NCBI RefSeq assembly: GCF_004011695.2 | Contig: NC_082407.1 | Location: 1,178,001 to 1,242,000 of the forward strand | Reading direction: 5' to 3' | DNA from: Ascochyta rabiei | Lineage: Eukaryota > Ascomycota > Dothideomycetes > Pleosporales > Didymellaceae | Length of the DNA: 64,000 nucleotides | Shown here: positions 1-10,445 of the stretch, in pieces | Layout: each line of letters begins with the position of its first letter | How positions within the stretch are numbered: position 1 is the stretch's first letter | The notes under the pieces: generated by a model | Databases searched by the model: none | Told to the model about the DNA's origin: nothing | What the model saw: the letters and a program-made list of their open reading frames with translations, nothing else | Translations under genes and position numbers: made by a program

Positions 1-544
1 CCGCAACTGAATAGTATACTTTGCCCTCATGGTAGAACGCGCCATTTGGAACGTAGATGGGGGGGTCCGCAACGAAGGTTGACAATGTAGGATATGTAGA
101 GTTCAGATCAATGACAAACTGATCGATGGTGGGCGAAAGCTCCGAAAAGAAGATCTTGTTAAGGCCAGGCACGAAGACCGGTGACTCGTGTAGATACGGG
201 CTGACCTCGAACATGAAGTCGATGCTGGGATATTCGCCTAGGACCTGTCGCCCGCGCTCCTCATCAAAGAGAACAAAGTCGGCTTTTGCAACCAGGTCCC
301 ACGAATCATCTTCCGGAACCTCGGTGTCACCGAACGTGTTGAAGAATGTTCCATTCACCGGTTCGCGAAAGAACGGATACGGTAGTTTAGCCGCATGTTT
401 CTGGAGGCACACAACGCCTGGTAAGAGGCACTCTTGGGCAATATGGACTGAAGAGGAGGGGCTTTTGTAGAGCGGAAATTGAGTACTGACAGCAGCGGCT
501 GCCGCCAACGTAAAGGTTGTGGTGAGGGATATTGTAAACCTCAT
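1..544 (-). CDS. Secreted SMP-30/gluconolactonase-like protein, 5' part
   Basis: The frame is open from an ATG at 544 down to the window edge, so about 181 residues of the N-terminal part are visible and the rest lies outside. The first 20 residues (MRFTISLTTTFTLAAAAAVS) form a typical signal peptide, so the product is probably secreted. The segment ESPVFVPGLNKIFFSEL, followed by VPNGAFYHEGKVYYS, resembles the first two blades of the SMP-30/LRE/gluconolactonase beta-propeller family, whose members hydrolyse lactones in a metal-dependent way. Those family roles are general knowledge. The metal ligands that would prove activity are not all within the window. One N-glycosylation-type NGT and one NST are visible. 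No intron is needed in the visible part. It is absent from simple start-to-stop ORF lists only because it runs off the edge. Confidence 0.75.
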   Translation of the reverse strand, partial: MRFTISLTTTFTLAAAAAVSTQFPLYKSPSSSVHIAQECLLPGVVCLQKHAAKLPYPFFREPVNGTFFNTFGDTEVPEDDSWDLVAKADFVLFDEERGRQVLGEYPSIDFMFEVSPYLHESPVFVPGLNKIFFSELSPTIDQFVIDLNSTYPTLSTFVADPPIYVPNGAFYHEGKVYYSVA

Positions 545-1398
545 GGCGCCATGATCTAGTCCTGGTGCTTTGATAAGATGGAATTAAATAGGATGATTCT
601 AGTTGCTTACGTAGACCAATTGCCTACCATCGCCGCTGTTTGTCGGGAATTTGCTGTCTAGACGGATTTCCGGTCATGTGTCGGAGGTGAATGGTCGTCC
701 ACGTCATCGACGGAGCGACTCGTCTCGAATGATTAGAAATTAGGAGGCCCGCACTGTCGCACTGGCCTCTGCTTGGTTTATCTTCCATTGCATGACATTG
801 AATAGTAGAACTATTCTAGGCCCGTATAGAATCTAACGCTAGGAAGGCGATTGGTTTATAAGGACATCCTTCAGACGTTATCATCCCTTGCAAGGTACCA
901 TGAGCACTCCAAATTTTTGAGAAAATACCAACCAGATGAGACCGGTAGCATTGATTCCTCACCAACACTACAACTTGTACAGAAGGGGTCGATCATATAA
1001 CTACAGCATGTTAAATAGTAGTCTTAGAGACGAAAATCTGATTTTTCAGTCGTTGGGGCAGGGTTTGCACTGTCGTTTCTCTACACATTTCAAGAATTCT
1101 GTTGCCAACCGGTGTTTATCCAGGTATCGGAGGGCTCAAGGTATTTAGCAAGGCACCGATATGATGGGGGGTGCTGACGCACAATAAGTATATCAATCTT
1201 ACGTAGTTCTCCTCGGGGCAAAAAATAAGTCAATTAATCTACAGAATGTGCAGGAAAACTATGAGGTGGACAAATTGCTGTCAACGTCGAGTACTACTAT
1301 GCACAACTTGTGAGAATAAGAGAGATAGGGTTGGACAGTAGTATTTAGTCTGCATTATCGAGACGAACCGCTAATGATCGCAACCCTCTATCACTGAT
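545..1398. other. Intergenic region between two minus-strand genes
   Basis: This holds the upstream region of the lactonase-like gene and the downstream region of the gene that ends at 1399. A 70-codon ORF at 936-1148 (plus) has no recognisable domain or codon pattern and is not called. No repeat or RNA gene was seen. Confidence 0.5.
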
Positions 1399-2960
1399 TT
1401 ACTTTCCCACCTCAATGACAAATCGTCCGACATCAGGGAACCCCTCCTTACCTGCCTTCAGTGCAACGCTCAGAGGCACTCCTTTTTCTTTGATCACCAC
1501 GTTGTCAGGGTACAGCTTTCCTAGCAGGGCATGTAACTCGATGTTTGTAGGCGCCTGGACTAGATGAATGCCCTTTGTCGGCATCACAAGACCAGTTCCA
1601 GACTCTACAAGCAAGGATCGCGCAGAATAGACCTTTACTTCTTCCGTTGTATCTTCCGCAAGAGTGGATCCTTTACCCTTGACGAAGTAGGCATAACGGT
1701 AGCCTCGTGCACTTTGCCCAAGATCAACCTTTGTTTGCGCTCCATCGAGATATTTGAGTACGATATCAAGGCACTTCTCATCTTTATTGCCAACAGGTAA
1801 CAATGTAGCCTCTAGAACTTCGGTGTTGTTTGAAGCAGACTGGTCACCCGTGGTGAGGACGTTAGTCCTAGGAGCCGCGTAGTAATCGACCAAACTGTTG
1901 TGGAAAGTAACCTCTTTGCTGTCGTCATCCAAAATGGCTGGAACATATCTCAGTAATCTCCCGGACCTTCCACCCGCAATAAATGAAGGCACAACTGTAC
2001 CATACTTGTACTGGAAGGCGATGGAATTGGCGCTAGAAAGATTTGGTGCCAGCAGGAATTGAGCAGCCTTGATGGTCGAGCGCTGGGTGACCTGCTTGGT
2101 CATCATTTCAGAAAGAAAGACGGATCGTATTTCCTCAGTGTGTCGCATGCCGCGCTTGCGATTAGGCTCCGCGGTGATGGGTATAATGACATCCTCGAAA
2201 TTGTCGAAAGGAAGGAGAGCATCTCGAAGTAACACCATCTGATGAAGATATTCGTTGTAGATTTGCATGAGGTGACGCAGACTTCGCGGTCCGAACATGA
2301 GGTAAGAGACATGCGGCTTGAGCAGGTGACCTTCACATGGGCTCCGGACCACATAGTTGGGGTCATACGGTACATCAGTGACGTCCCTTACGTATTCGAT
2401 GAGTTTCTTGCCAATCTTCACGGCCTGTTGGGCCATCTCGATGCGTGATGGATCATTGGCGGGAATTGTGATGCTTGCCTCCCGGGTGTTGAGTGCTAGG
2501 TTGGAAGCAAGATTGTCGATGAGCTGCTCTCGGGCCGGAGGTTCGCCGAAAGGACTTGGTCCTAGATGATGGATAACCGTCTCGAGGAGAGGAGCATTGG
2601 CTTCGACAATCTGGCGGGGGGTATAGGCTCCAGCAGGAAGACCCCAGGGCTTGCCTTTGAGCAACGTAGGTCCATTGCTCCCTTTGGGTTTGAACTCTTT
2701 AACACGCCCGACTTTGAGGTTGCTAAGATCAGAGATCTCAAACTGCTTCTCGACAATAGCCGGGGACATTTTGAAGGTGGAGAGACTGCGGGAGAAAATC
2801 GTGGAAGTTGATAGCTGGGGTCCCCGAACCTTTGGAAATATATTAATACTTGTGCATTATCCCCTGCCACGCTGAAAGGGGAACTCACCTGCGAAAACGC
2901 TATTAGGCCAACGATAGCCCCAATAAGTGCTTGACCTTTACAATCTTTGAGAAAAAGCAT
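1399..2960 (-). CDS. Unrecognised protein, two-exon model
   Basis: The main exon gives 456 residues from ATG 2769 to the stop at 1399. It is clearly coding: long, with balanced composition and no low complexity. I do not recognise the family. An upstream exon is likely. ATG at 2960 opens 24 codons ending at 2889, followed by a strong donor GTGAGT. An acceptor ending at 2815 restores phase 0 and adds 15 residues (rich in Ser/Thr/Arg) ahead of the downstream Met. The 74 nt intron is a normal size. The extended product would be 495 residues, with a short hydrophobic stretch (GAIVGLIAF) near the N-terminus and a Ser/Arg-rich presequence-like segment. That could mean membrane or mitochondrial targeting, but this is inference. 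The gene is divergent from the methyltransferase at 3465 and may share its control region. Confidence 0.7.
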
Positions 2961-3464
2961 CGAACAACAAATACGGTTTTAGCCCAATGACTGCGCAGCT
3001 TGCTTTTACAAGAGCGACCGGAAGTCGGAGGTCATGGCGACACCTGACTCCGGTCATGTATAACGTGACGACCATTGAACTCCGAATCACTCAATTTTTG
3101 CCCCCTATACTCACATATTCGGTAAAGCGTACATTCCAGGACGGCGAGCTCCGAGTATCAGGGCTGAACAAGGACGGACATTTCACGCGGTTTCTAGGGT
3201 TCTTGTCGAATGGAAAGGATAGACCACGTGACTGCCACCTCCGGAATCGATTTCAAAGCAGTTGCGGTTTTTACGCAGGCTCCGACCGTATTGCATGTAC
3301 ACTACAACGGAACATGCAACTTGATGGAAGATCAACGGCGTCCGTCAGGTATCGACCATGCAATGTTCAAGGTATGTCCACTTTACCAAGTATAAAGTGT
3401 GTGTATTCACCATCAGGTCCAGTCCTGAATCAACAACAAGCCACGAAGCAGCAAATTCCACAGC
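2961..3464. promoter_or_regulatory. Shared divergent intergenic region
   Basis: These 504 bp separate the starts of two divergently transcribed genes (2960 minus, 3465 plus), so both promoters must lie here. A 179-codon plus-strand ORF (2987-3526) covers it, but its composition is non-coding-like and it overlaps the methyltransferase start in another frame. A CACGTG palindrome occurs near 3225. No clear TATA box was found. Confidence 0.45.
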
Positions 3465-4471
3465 ATGGAAGACCCAATTCAACCGCAGGCTGTACCTACC
3501 CCTCTGACTGGCAAAAGAGTAGATGAGTTCAACGGGACTGAAGGCGTATACCTATTGCCTCATCACAAGGAAGAGATCGAACGGCTCCAACGCCAACACG
3601 AGTTTATCAAAGCAGCCACAAATGACAAACTCACCTCCGTCAGCCTCCGCGATGGGGCTAGGGTTTTAGATTCGGGCTGTGCAGATGGTGAGTTGTGACA
3701 CGATAGCTCCATACGATGCATGTGCTTATTTTACACGTGATATAGGGAACTGGTTAGCGGACCTTGCGAAAGTTCATCAGAAAAATTTGAGCCTATATGG
3801 GATGGATATTGGCAGCACGCTATTCCGTTCAGACCAGCGGCTTGATCTTCGGAAGCATGATGTGCGCACTTCGGTCCCCGAAAGCTGGGGTTGGAAGAAT
3901 AGTTTTGATCTCGTGCATCAACGGTTGCTTGTGTGGGGGGTTGCTAAGGACGAGTGGTCGGCTGTCGTGACCAATCTTGCGGACCTGGTTAAGCCTGGTG
4001 GCACATTGCAGCTCGTCGAGGCTGAGTGGGTGCTACCATCCTATGCTGATAACATGCCACAGCAGAAGAAACTTGCCCAAGTTCAAGAGTGGTCCTGCGT
4101 TTCCTCTGGTATGGATATTCATATCTGGAAACGATTCCCAGATATGCTCAAATCATTGGGATTTACAGACGTTAGTGTGGAGAGTTTTGATCTTGGATAT
4201 GGGTCAACATCGAAGCGAATTGAAGACAGGGTATGGACCGCAGAGCTCCTGCCTCAGTCTTTCCGTCATTTAGCAAGAAAGATGCCTGGTAAGTTCTGTC
4301 CTTGTGACAAGAAGGATTGAAGAAGAAAGCTAATGAAAACCAGACAAAGCCATCGCGGAAGTAGCCAAGACTCCAGAGGAATACCTTGCATTTCTGGATG
4401 ATTTAGTAAAAGAAATGAAGGAAATCGGTTATACGCCTAAGATTAAGTGGGTGACTGGTCGAAAGCTTTGA
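3465..4471 (+). CDS. SAM-dependent methyltransferase, three exons
   Basis: Exons are 3465-3687, 3746-4288 and 4344-4471. The introns (58 and 55 nt) have donors GTGAGT and GTAAGT; the second has a CTAAT branch site. The joined product is 297 residues, normal for the class I family found in fungal secondary metabolism (LaeA/UMTA-like). Motif I is VLDSGCADGNW, split by intron 1, which supports the splice model. It is followed by GMDIGS at the acidic beta-2 position, FDLVHQRLLVWG, and LVKPGGTLQLVEAEW (motif III region). The C-terminus after intron 2 is helical and charged. The cofactor is expected to be S-adenosylmethionine; the substrate cannot be read from sequence. The start is the first ATG in frame with motif I. 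The neighbour across the divergent region is unknown, so a shared pathway is only a guess. Confidence 0.88.
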
Positions 4472-4892
4472 ATAGACTGAGGATTGTGGAGCTATGTATC
4501 AAACGTAGTATCGCGCACATCCCATGATGCCTTTACGAACTAGATGATGGAGGAATAGTGAAGAATTGATGTAGGACCTTCCCAATCTTCCTGAAATTCA
4601 ACACTTCTGTTAGAAATCAGCATATATGTTGCCCTGGCCTCAGAATGTTCAGTACCAATCTATATCAATCCTACTTCATGAACCAGCTCACCACTCCAGT
4701 CATTACATGCCATCAAAAGCGCTCCATATGAGCAGTCTCCCCGCAAGGCACTCGTTACCCCGTATTGGGTATGTACTCATGCAGTCGCTGAAAAAAAAAT
4801 GCAGTAAAACACCTTACTCAGGTGGTGTATGTGTACCAAGAAAGCCCGAACCATACACCACTTCCATGAAACGCCCACATCACTCCGACACC
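4472..4892. other. Intergenic, nothing recognised
   Basis: Downstream region of the methyltransferase. The short ORFs on both strands at 4626-4971 have no domain and overlap the GPI-type relic. Confidence 0.4.
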
Positions 4893-5120
4893 TCACATCC
4901 AAATAAACATACCTGCCAATATGCCGACATGTCCTAGCCTCATACTCTTCAACTCCTTTGGGACACCCCATCCAGCAGCGCCACCCTTTGCTGTCTGACT
5001 GGGACTAGCTGATCCCGTCGCACTCGCGACTCCATTGGTGGTGCCGCTCGACGCGGTGTTGTTGGCCTGTGCCCTGAACGTCTGTCCAATCGTAGGAAGT
5101 GCGGTATACGCAGTTGAAAG
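4893..5120 (-). pseudogene. 3' fragment of a GPI-anchored-type surface protein
   Basis: Reading from an acceptor-like TTTAG (5121-5125) gives 75 residues to a TGA at 4893. The stretch is rich in Thr, Ser, Ala and Gly (NNTASSGTTNGVASATGSAS), then has a small spacer and a hydrophobic C-terminal tail (LGHVGILAGMFIW). That is the layout of the end of a fungal GPI-anchored wall or membrane protein. No N-terminal exon with a signal peptide can be found upstream (5126-5285). It is therefore most likely a truncated remnant, although a gene with distant 5' exons cannot be excluded. Confidence 0.45.
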
Positions 5121-5285
5121 CTAAAGAAACTTGTCTTGAGAATTGGCGCTAGCGTGCTAGGCTGTAATGTGCTTCTAGCAGCGAATATAGAAGTACGCTT
5201 CCTGCTACTTTGGTAGGGTACTCAAGACCAATAGCTTAATATTCTAACAGGGAAACATGATGTTAGATTTACGATCCTTTGATCC

Positions 5286-5425
5286 ACAGAGATGCCAACG
5301 ACCAAGTCAATCAATCAATTTGCTTGATCACGGATCTACATGTGGTGTGTGCACAGTGTCACGGACCACAATATGGTCCGGAATCAAGCAAATTGATTGA
5401 TTGACTTGGTCGTTGGCATCTCTGT
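5286..5425. repeat. Perfect 43 bp inverted repeat with 54 nt loop
   Basis: The arm at 5286-5328 is the exact reverse complement of 5383-5425. The loop 5329-5382 contains a smaller palindrome (GGACCA...TGGTCC). The arms contain AATC/TCAA tandem units. There is no clear target-site duplication just outside the arms. It sits between the AROM relic and the GPI-type fragment. It may be a fold-back element or a palindrome born by replication error. Confidence 0.9.
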
Positions 5426-5514
5426 TGATCCCGACCACAGAGTCCTCCACGCATTCATATACCCATGACAGCATCCTAGAGGGTTTTAGGACAACAAGCA
5501 TCCACAGCATAACG

Positions 5515-6459
5515 TCAAATAAAAACACTTACCCTAGCAATTCGGCACAACGGTTTGACCCCAGTCCAATACTCAAATTGCCAAACTCCCTAACCAACTA
5601 GCACCTCCAAACCGTTGACAGTCTCCCAATCTGCGTCCCTCGCCAACTCAATCAACGCTGTGACAGGCGGCTTGTAGGCCATTTCTAACAGGATCCTCTT
5701 TCCTCCAGGGGGCAGACTTCCAATCGGCGCCTCAGCCTCTACTTTCTCGCTCTTGGCCTGCTCAAACAGCGCACAGAGAGTTTCTCGAATTGTAGAATCA
5801 ATAGGATGGTCGGCAGGAATGATGCCAACGGTGCTCTTAAGAGTAGTAAAGTCGTTATTCTAGAGAGCAGCTGTTTTAACTACCTTAGCTATGCTGTTAA
5901 TGATCTTGCGTTTAGGTCGCAACTTAGGAAACTGCAGGTTAATGTATATCTGCTTAGGTTGCTAAAAGGTGCTGACTAGATTCTTGCCTATGGGTGTGTT
6001 AATAGCTGTCTTACTACTAATAGACGAATTGACTATAGACAGCAGCGTAGTAGACACTTGTACAAACTTAATGCTGTGCATGTATATTGCTGCTACAAAG
6101 CTAATTATATCCCTAATAACACTACTATCTAGGGCTATTAAAATAGTGTCGCGCGTGCATTCTTACAACAGTAGCTAGTCTTTGACTACGCCCTTTGTGT
6201 TTCGCAATTTGGAGTTTTTGCTAGGCGGTATCTGGTACGTGAGGAGGAGCGGTAGAGAGGAAAGGCCTAAGGCCGCGTAGGCAAAGTTCCTTTCAAATGT
6301 TAGGATGTAGAGGGAGCCGATGTTGGTGTTGGTGATGAGGACGTACGTTGACCACGGCAGATTAGTGACAAGGTTGTGAGCAATGTACACCTGCTAGAGC
6401 CTATAGTCGACTACAATCGAGTCGTAGTTGAGAATATTGACCTTTGTGGGCGATGCCAT
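5515..6459 (-). pseudogene. AROM pentafunctional protein relic with large internal deletion
   Basis: From ATG 6459 the frame reads as the N-terminus of fungal AROM: KVNILNYDSIVVDY, then [37 protein letters not shown] and TPIGKNLV. These are 3-dehydroquinate synthase motifs. Near 5850 it jumps, in the same frame, into the last part of the shikimate dehydrogenase domain (GKRILLEMAYKPPVTALIEL, GLEVLVG, QFEYWTGVKPL), ending at a TGA at 5515-5517. EPSP synthase, shikimate kinase, dehydroquinase and most of shikimate dehydrogenase are missing. Several in-frame TAG/TAA codons sit where Gln or Trp is expected, for example after LEVLVG. The 5' half is more AT-shifted than the 3' end. A working AROM is about 1,580 residues, so this is a dead remnant. 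It may be a duplicate once linked to the DAHP synthase gene further along (inference). Confidence 0.85.
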
Positions 6460-7740
6460 AATGAGGGTAGGTTAATTGATTCTACATTGATTGTTTCCTT
6501 CTTGCAAAGGTACTGCGAACAAACACAGGCACGACAGGTACAGTTACGTGACTGAAGCCGGCAAAAAAAGGCTGTCAGCCACATCTAGATCCCACTGCCC
6601 CTCTCAACTTTGACGTCTGAACCAAGAGCGGAGAATGGGAACCCCAAAGGATCGTACTTCGGCAAAACACCAGTAAAACCCTTATTGATAGTAATTACTA
6701 CCAAGCTAGCTTTAGGCTCTAGGCTCGGTAATTTATCACAAAACTCTAGATAGTATTGAAACGGTCTGTAACAAAAAAATATTGAAAGTGACGCAAGGCG
6801 TTTCTTCTTGATTGCGAAGCTAAATACATCTGAACGGTGCGTTGACCTAATTTGCCATCGTCTCTTGTAATATAAAGTATTACTGTAGCTCCTATATGTA
6901 GTTGGCTACGTACATAATCAGCACCTGCAACTGCTCGTTGCGTATAATTTATCAGTGTTGGGTAGGCATTGACAAAGGCGACGCGTTGGTGTGATGTGGA
7001 CACGATTCTCAAATACCGAAGACGGATTAATATACACAATACTCATCCCTGCTACGAATATCTACGGAAGCAGCGAATATTCATTGCTGCGAGAGAGCAT
7101 CACCTTCACATATAGTATTTCCCTCTGCTTCAGTAAGGTCAAGTCCTTGTTCGCTAAGCCACCTGCAGGCGACGTTAACAACGGAAGGGGTCCAGGGAAT
7201 AATGCGCCAGGGGATAACGCGACGAAGTAGGGGCTGAGTTAGTGTTTGCGGGAGGTCGAGCAATCTTCGAATAGGTGCTATCAGCATGCGTGCTTACAAG
7301 GCTAAAATACGCAATCCCTTCCTTAAAAGGGTAGCGTCATGTCACCTCAACGCCCCGCAGTATGCACAGTAACACTGAGTGGAGATTCTATATTTCGGAG
7401 TTATTTGGTCATCACCAGTTCAGATGCGATTTAGCTTCGGTTACTTCCGTTCCCGTCACTGGCTCCCGTGTTTCAGCCATCTATCGTATTGGGGCATGTA
7501 TGTACAGAGCAAAAGTAGTGTTGGAGCTGATTGTTGGTGGCTTGAGCCTTGGTAAAGCAGTTATATGATCTACAGTATGTGCAGCTTCTGCCATAGAACT
7601 ACTATGCGAGCTATGCGGGAAGAGGTATCTAGGAGTCGAAGAGCTGCACCGCAATTCTTGGTTCTTAGCTTAATCAATCATCGGCCCAACTCAACACTAC
7701 CGTGTCCGTGCGCTTGATGCCCGGATTCGCGTGACGCCCT
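6460..7740. other. Mixed intergenic region, possible gene debris
   Basis: Two minus-strand open stretches, 6746-7039 (97 codons) and 7081-7287 (68 codons), have a protein-like composition (for example RRVIPWRIIPWTP and ACRWLSEQGLDL). I cannot assign them, and stops and frame changes separate them. They may be remains of one gene. Plus-strand ORFs at 6991-7230 and 7362-7568 are not supported. Confidence 0.3.
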
Positions 7741-7977
7741 ACTAACTACGCTGGCGAAAGGGTAGGGGGTACCCTGGGGTAGGGTAGGGGTAGGGTACGG
7801 TCTGCACGGACCAGTGGTAGGGGTAGGGTAGGGGTACCTCTAGCGTGGGGTAGGGGTAAGGTACAATCTGCATGGACTAGGGGTAGACCGTAGGGGTAGG
7901 GTAGGGGTAGGTAGAGGTAGAGGTAGGGTAGGGGTAGGCCTAGATAGGGTAGGGTAGGTGTCGGCGTCTAACTCTTA

Positions 7978-8198
7978 CTATGGTCTCCGGCAAAAGTAGA
8001 GTCCCATGGCCAGTGCGTAGGCTAGTATACGGAACTGTTAATTACAGATGTGCATGGACGATTTCTATCTTACTAAGACAAAGGTAGCCTGCTTATTGGT
8101 GTGGGACATGTTCTTAATTTCGGTAGAGGCTTCCAGAAACCCTTGTCGAATCCCTGTCTGCACTGGCCATGGGACTCTACTTTTGCCGGAGACCATAG
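7978..8198. mobile_element. 221 bp MITE with 39 bp perfect terminal inverted repeats
   Basis: The left end (CTATGGTCTCCGGC..., 7978-8016) is the exact reverse complement of the right end (8160-8198). TA lies on both sides (7976-7977 and 8199-8200), consistent with Tc1/mariner-type insertion. The empty-site arrangement can be seen in the related unit at about 9735, where the GTCTAAC and AACTAAAGCAG motifs are joined without the insert. There is no coding capacity. Confidence 0.88.
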
Positions 8199-8202
8199 TA
8201 AA

Positions 8203-8485
8203 CTAAAGCAGCTATTGCAAAACTTTGTACTGCACAAATGTAGAGCAAATAAAGCGCTTTTAAATGGTTGATATATTGTAAGAATACAAGCAAGATTGGT
8301 AGAGTTAGAGTAATTGTTACGTTGGCCTAAATCATAACAACCTAGGATTTCCACAACAATTGCTCTAACTCTACTAATTTTAGGTAGAAACTTATGGTAT
8401 ATTGTCTTTTTAAAAGCGCTTCCTTTGCTATACATTTCCGCATTATGAAGTTTTGCAATAGCTGCTTTAATTTAAGAGTTAGACG
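8203..8485. repeat. Fold-back unit, copy 1
   Basis: The left half runs AAAGCAGCTATTGCAAAAC...AAAGCGCTTTT...TAGAGTTAGAG. It returns in inverted order (CTCTAACTCTACTAA...AAAAGCGCTT...TTTTGCAATAGCTGCTT), giving imperfect arms of roughly 120 nt around an AACCTAGGATT centre. The upstream border was split by the 221 bp MITE. Confidence 0.8.
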
Positions 8486-8552
8486 CTGACCCCTACAGGC
8501 CCTACTTAGGCCTACGCCTTCCCCACCTCTACCCCTACCCCTATCTCTTAAG

Positions 8553-8882
8553 CCAAAGCAGCTGTTGCAAAACTTTATACTACAGAAATCTAGAGCAAAA
8601 AAGACGCTTTTGAATAGACGGTAATTCCGTGAGATTCTAAGCAGGATTAGTAGAGTTAGAGCAATTGTTGTGTAAATCCTAGGTTGTTCCAATTTAGGCC
8701 AACGTAACAATAACTCTAACTCTACTAATCTTACTTAAAATCATACAGTATATAGACTATTCTACTAATCTTACTTTAAATCCTACAGTACATGGACCAT
8801 TTAAAAGCGCTTCTTTTACTCTACATTTGTGCAGTAAAAGGTTTTGTAATAGCTGCTTAGATTTAAGAATAAGACGCTAACA
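8553..8882. repeat. Fold-back unit, copy 2
   Basis: Same inverted structure as the unit at 8203, with a tandem duplication of a roughly 50 bp segment at 8720-8800 (TCTACTAATCTTACTT repeated). It ends in the AGACGCTAAC motif followed by a CTACCTCTACC tract. Confidence 0.8.
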
Positions 8883-9737
8883 CCTACTCTACCTCTACCT
8901 CTACCTCTACCCCTGCCCTATATAGACCCTACCTAACCTCTACCCTCTAAGTAAGAAATTAATGTATGTAGGGGTAGGGTAGGCTAGGGGTACATCACGT
9001 AATGTACCCTACCTCTACCTAACCTCTACCCTTTTACTACCATACTACTATTACCAAATACACTATTCTCTAACGTTTTATAACACAACTAACATATATC
9101 TAATTTATTAGTAATTCTAGCAATTAAGCTTTTAAAACTAGAAGAAGAGTTCTTATATACTTAAATTATGGCTAAGTATAGCATTAATTAAAAAACTTTA
9201 GCTTAGAGACACTTACGCTCTTAGACATAAAAAGTAACTAAAATTATTAATTAATACTAGCCAAATCTTTAATAGAAAATAGAGCTAGTAAAGTAAATAG
9301 AATTACCAATAAGCTATTAATTAATTTCTAAACAATAGTTAATAAGTATTTTTATTTTACTAATTGCTAAAAAGCTAGTCTTAAATAGCTACATTATGTT
9401 TTTCATTAATAAATACTCATAACTCTCATTATGTATTTTTAAACTAGAATAGATTATTAATAATTTTCTATTTTTTTTTTAATAACTTCAAGCTCTATTT
9501 TAATTACAAATAGAAAAAGGTCTCTAAATCCTCTTTTAAAAGTTACAATGTATTTAGTATTGATAGAAAGAGCTTAATAATTTAAACAATAAATAGAATA
9601 AAGAATATGTTTCGAGAGTAGGTGTACATGGAAAATAAGATTATAATATTGATTTAGAATGGTAATAGAGGTAAGTAGAGTCCATATAGGGTAGGGGTAG
9701 GGGTAGAGTAGAGTAGGTGTCGGCGTCTAACCCTTGA

Positions 9738-9990
9738 ACTAAAGCAGCTGTTGCAAAACTTTGTACTACACAATTGTAAAACAAAAATAGCGCTTTTTAG
9801 TACTTTATTTACTATAAGAATCTAAGCAAAATTAGTAGAGTTAGAGCAATCGTTACACTAGCCTAATTTGTAACAACCTAGGATTTACACAACAATTGCT
9901 CTAACATTACTAATTCTGCTTAGAATCTCACGGTATATAGTTTATTTAAAAGCGCTCCCTTTATTTTACATTTGCACAGTACATGGTTTT
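9738..9990. repeat. Fold-back unit, copy 3
   Basis: Third copy, with an uninterrupted left border (GTCTAACCCTTGAACTAAAGCAG). Its right arm leads into a TTAGGTTAGGGTTAGGG run at 9995-10014. Confidence 0.8.
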
Positions 9991-10445
9991 AAAATTAGGT
10001 TAGGGTTAGGGTTAAGCCTTCTTTAGTTGAAGAATTATATGCCAACTCCTACAGGACCTATTTAGGCCTACCCCTACCCCTACCCTACCCCTACCCCTAG
10101 TCCGTGTAGACTGTTCGCTATCCCTACCCTATACTAGAGGTACCTCTACTCTACCTCTGCCCCTAGTCCGTGTAGACTATACTCTCCCTCTACCCTACCC
10201 TATAGTACCCCCTACCCTTTTACTAGCGTAGAGTTACAGTATATATAAACACTATAGATTCGTACTAGTATTATAACTTATCTACTTCTCTAAGAGGGAA
10301 AAATTAAATTACACTAGATTACTACAGTTAAGCTAGAGAAAGTCTAGTAATAGTAATTGTAATAGTTTTAAAATAGTTAGATAATAATATAGACTTGTAT
10401 AAGTTAAATAGATTTTTATTTAGTAAACTAAGAAGAAGATATATA

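Larger units (their letters stand above)
7750..10220. repeat. TAGGGG/CTACCCC minisatellite and fold-back repeat cluster
   Basis: Tracts of TAGGGG, TAGGG and AGGTAG units occur at about 7758-7955 and 9685-9715 in the G-rich sense. CTACCCC tracts occur at about 8515-8552, 8885-9035 and 10063-10215. They flank three copies of a roughly 280 bp fold-back unit. A GTCGGCGTCTAA motif and its complement TTAGACGCTGAC mark the borders. A true TTAGGG-type run occurs at 9995-10014. The interval 9040-9660 is AT-rich with no gene. The layout is G-rich tract, fold-back, C-rich tract, repeated. Confidence 0.85.

Noticed and set aside
2987..3526. 179-codon plus-strand ORF in the divergent promoter
   Set aside because: Overlaps the methyltransferase start in another frame, has no domain, and its composition is unlike the neighbouring coding exons.
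7750..7960. A CRISPR array or a terminal telomere
   Set aside because: Units are irregular TAGGGG variants without unique spacers, occur in both orientations, and lie inside continuous sequence.
8073..8710. Two about 120-codon minus-strand ORFs
   Set aside because: They span MITE and fold-back repeat DNA; their resemblance to each other reflects the repeat, not a protein family.
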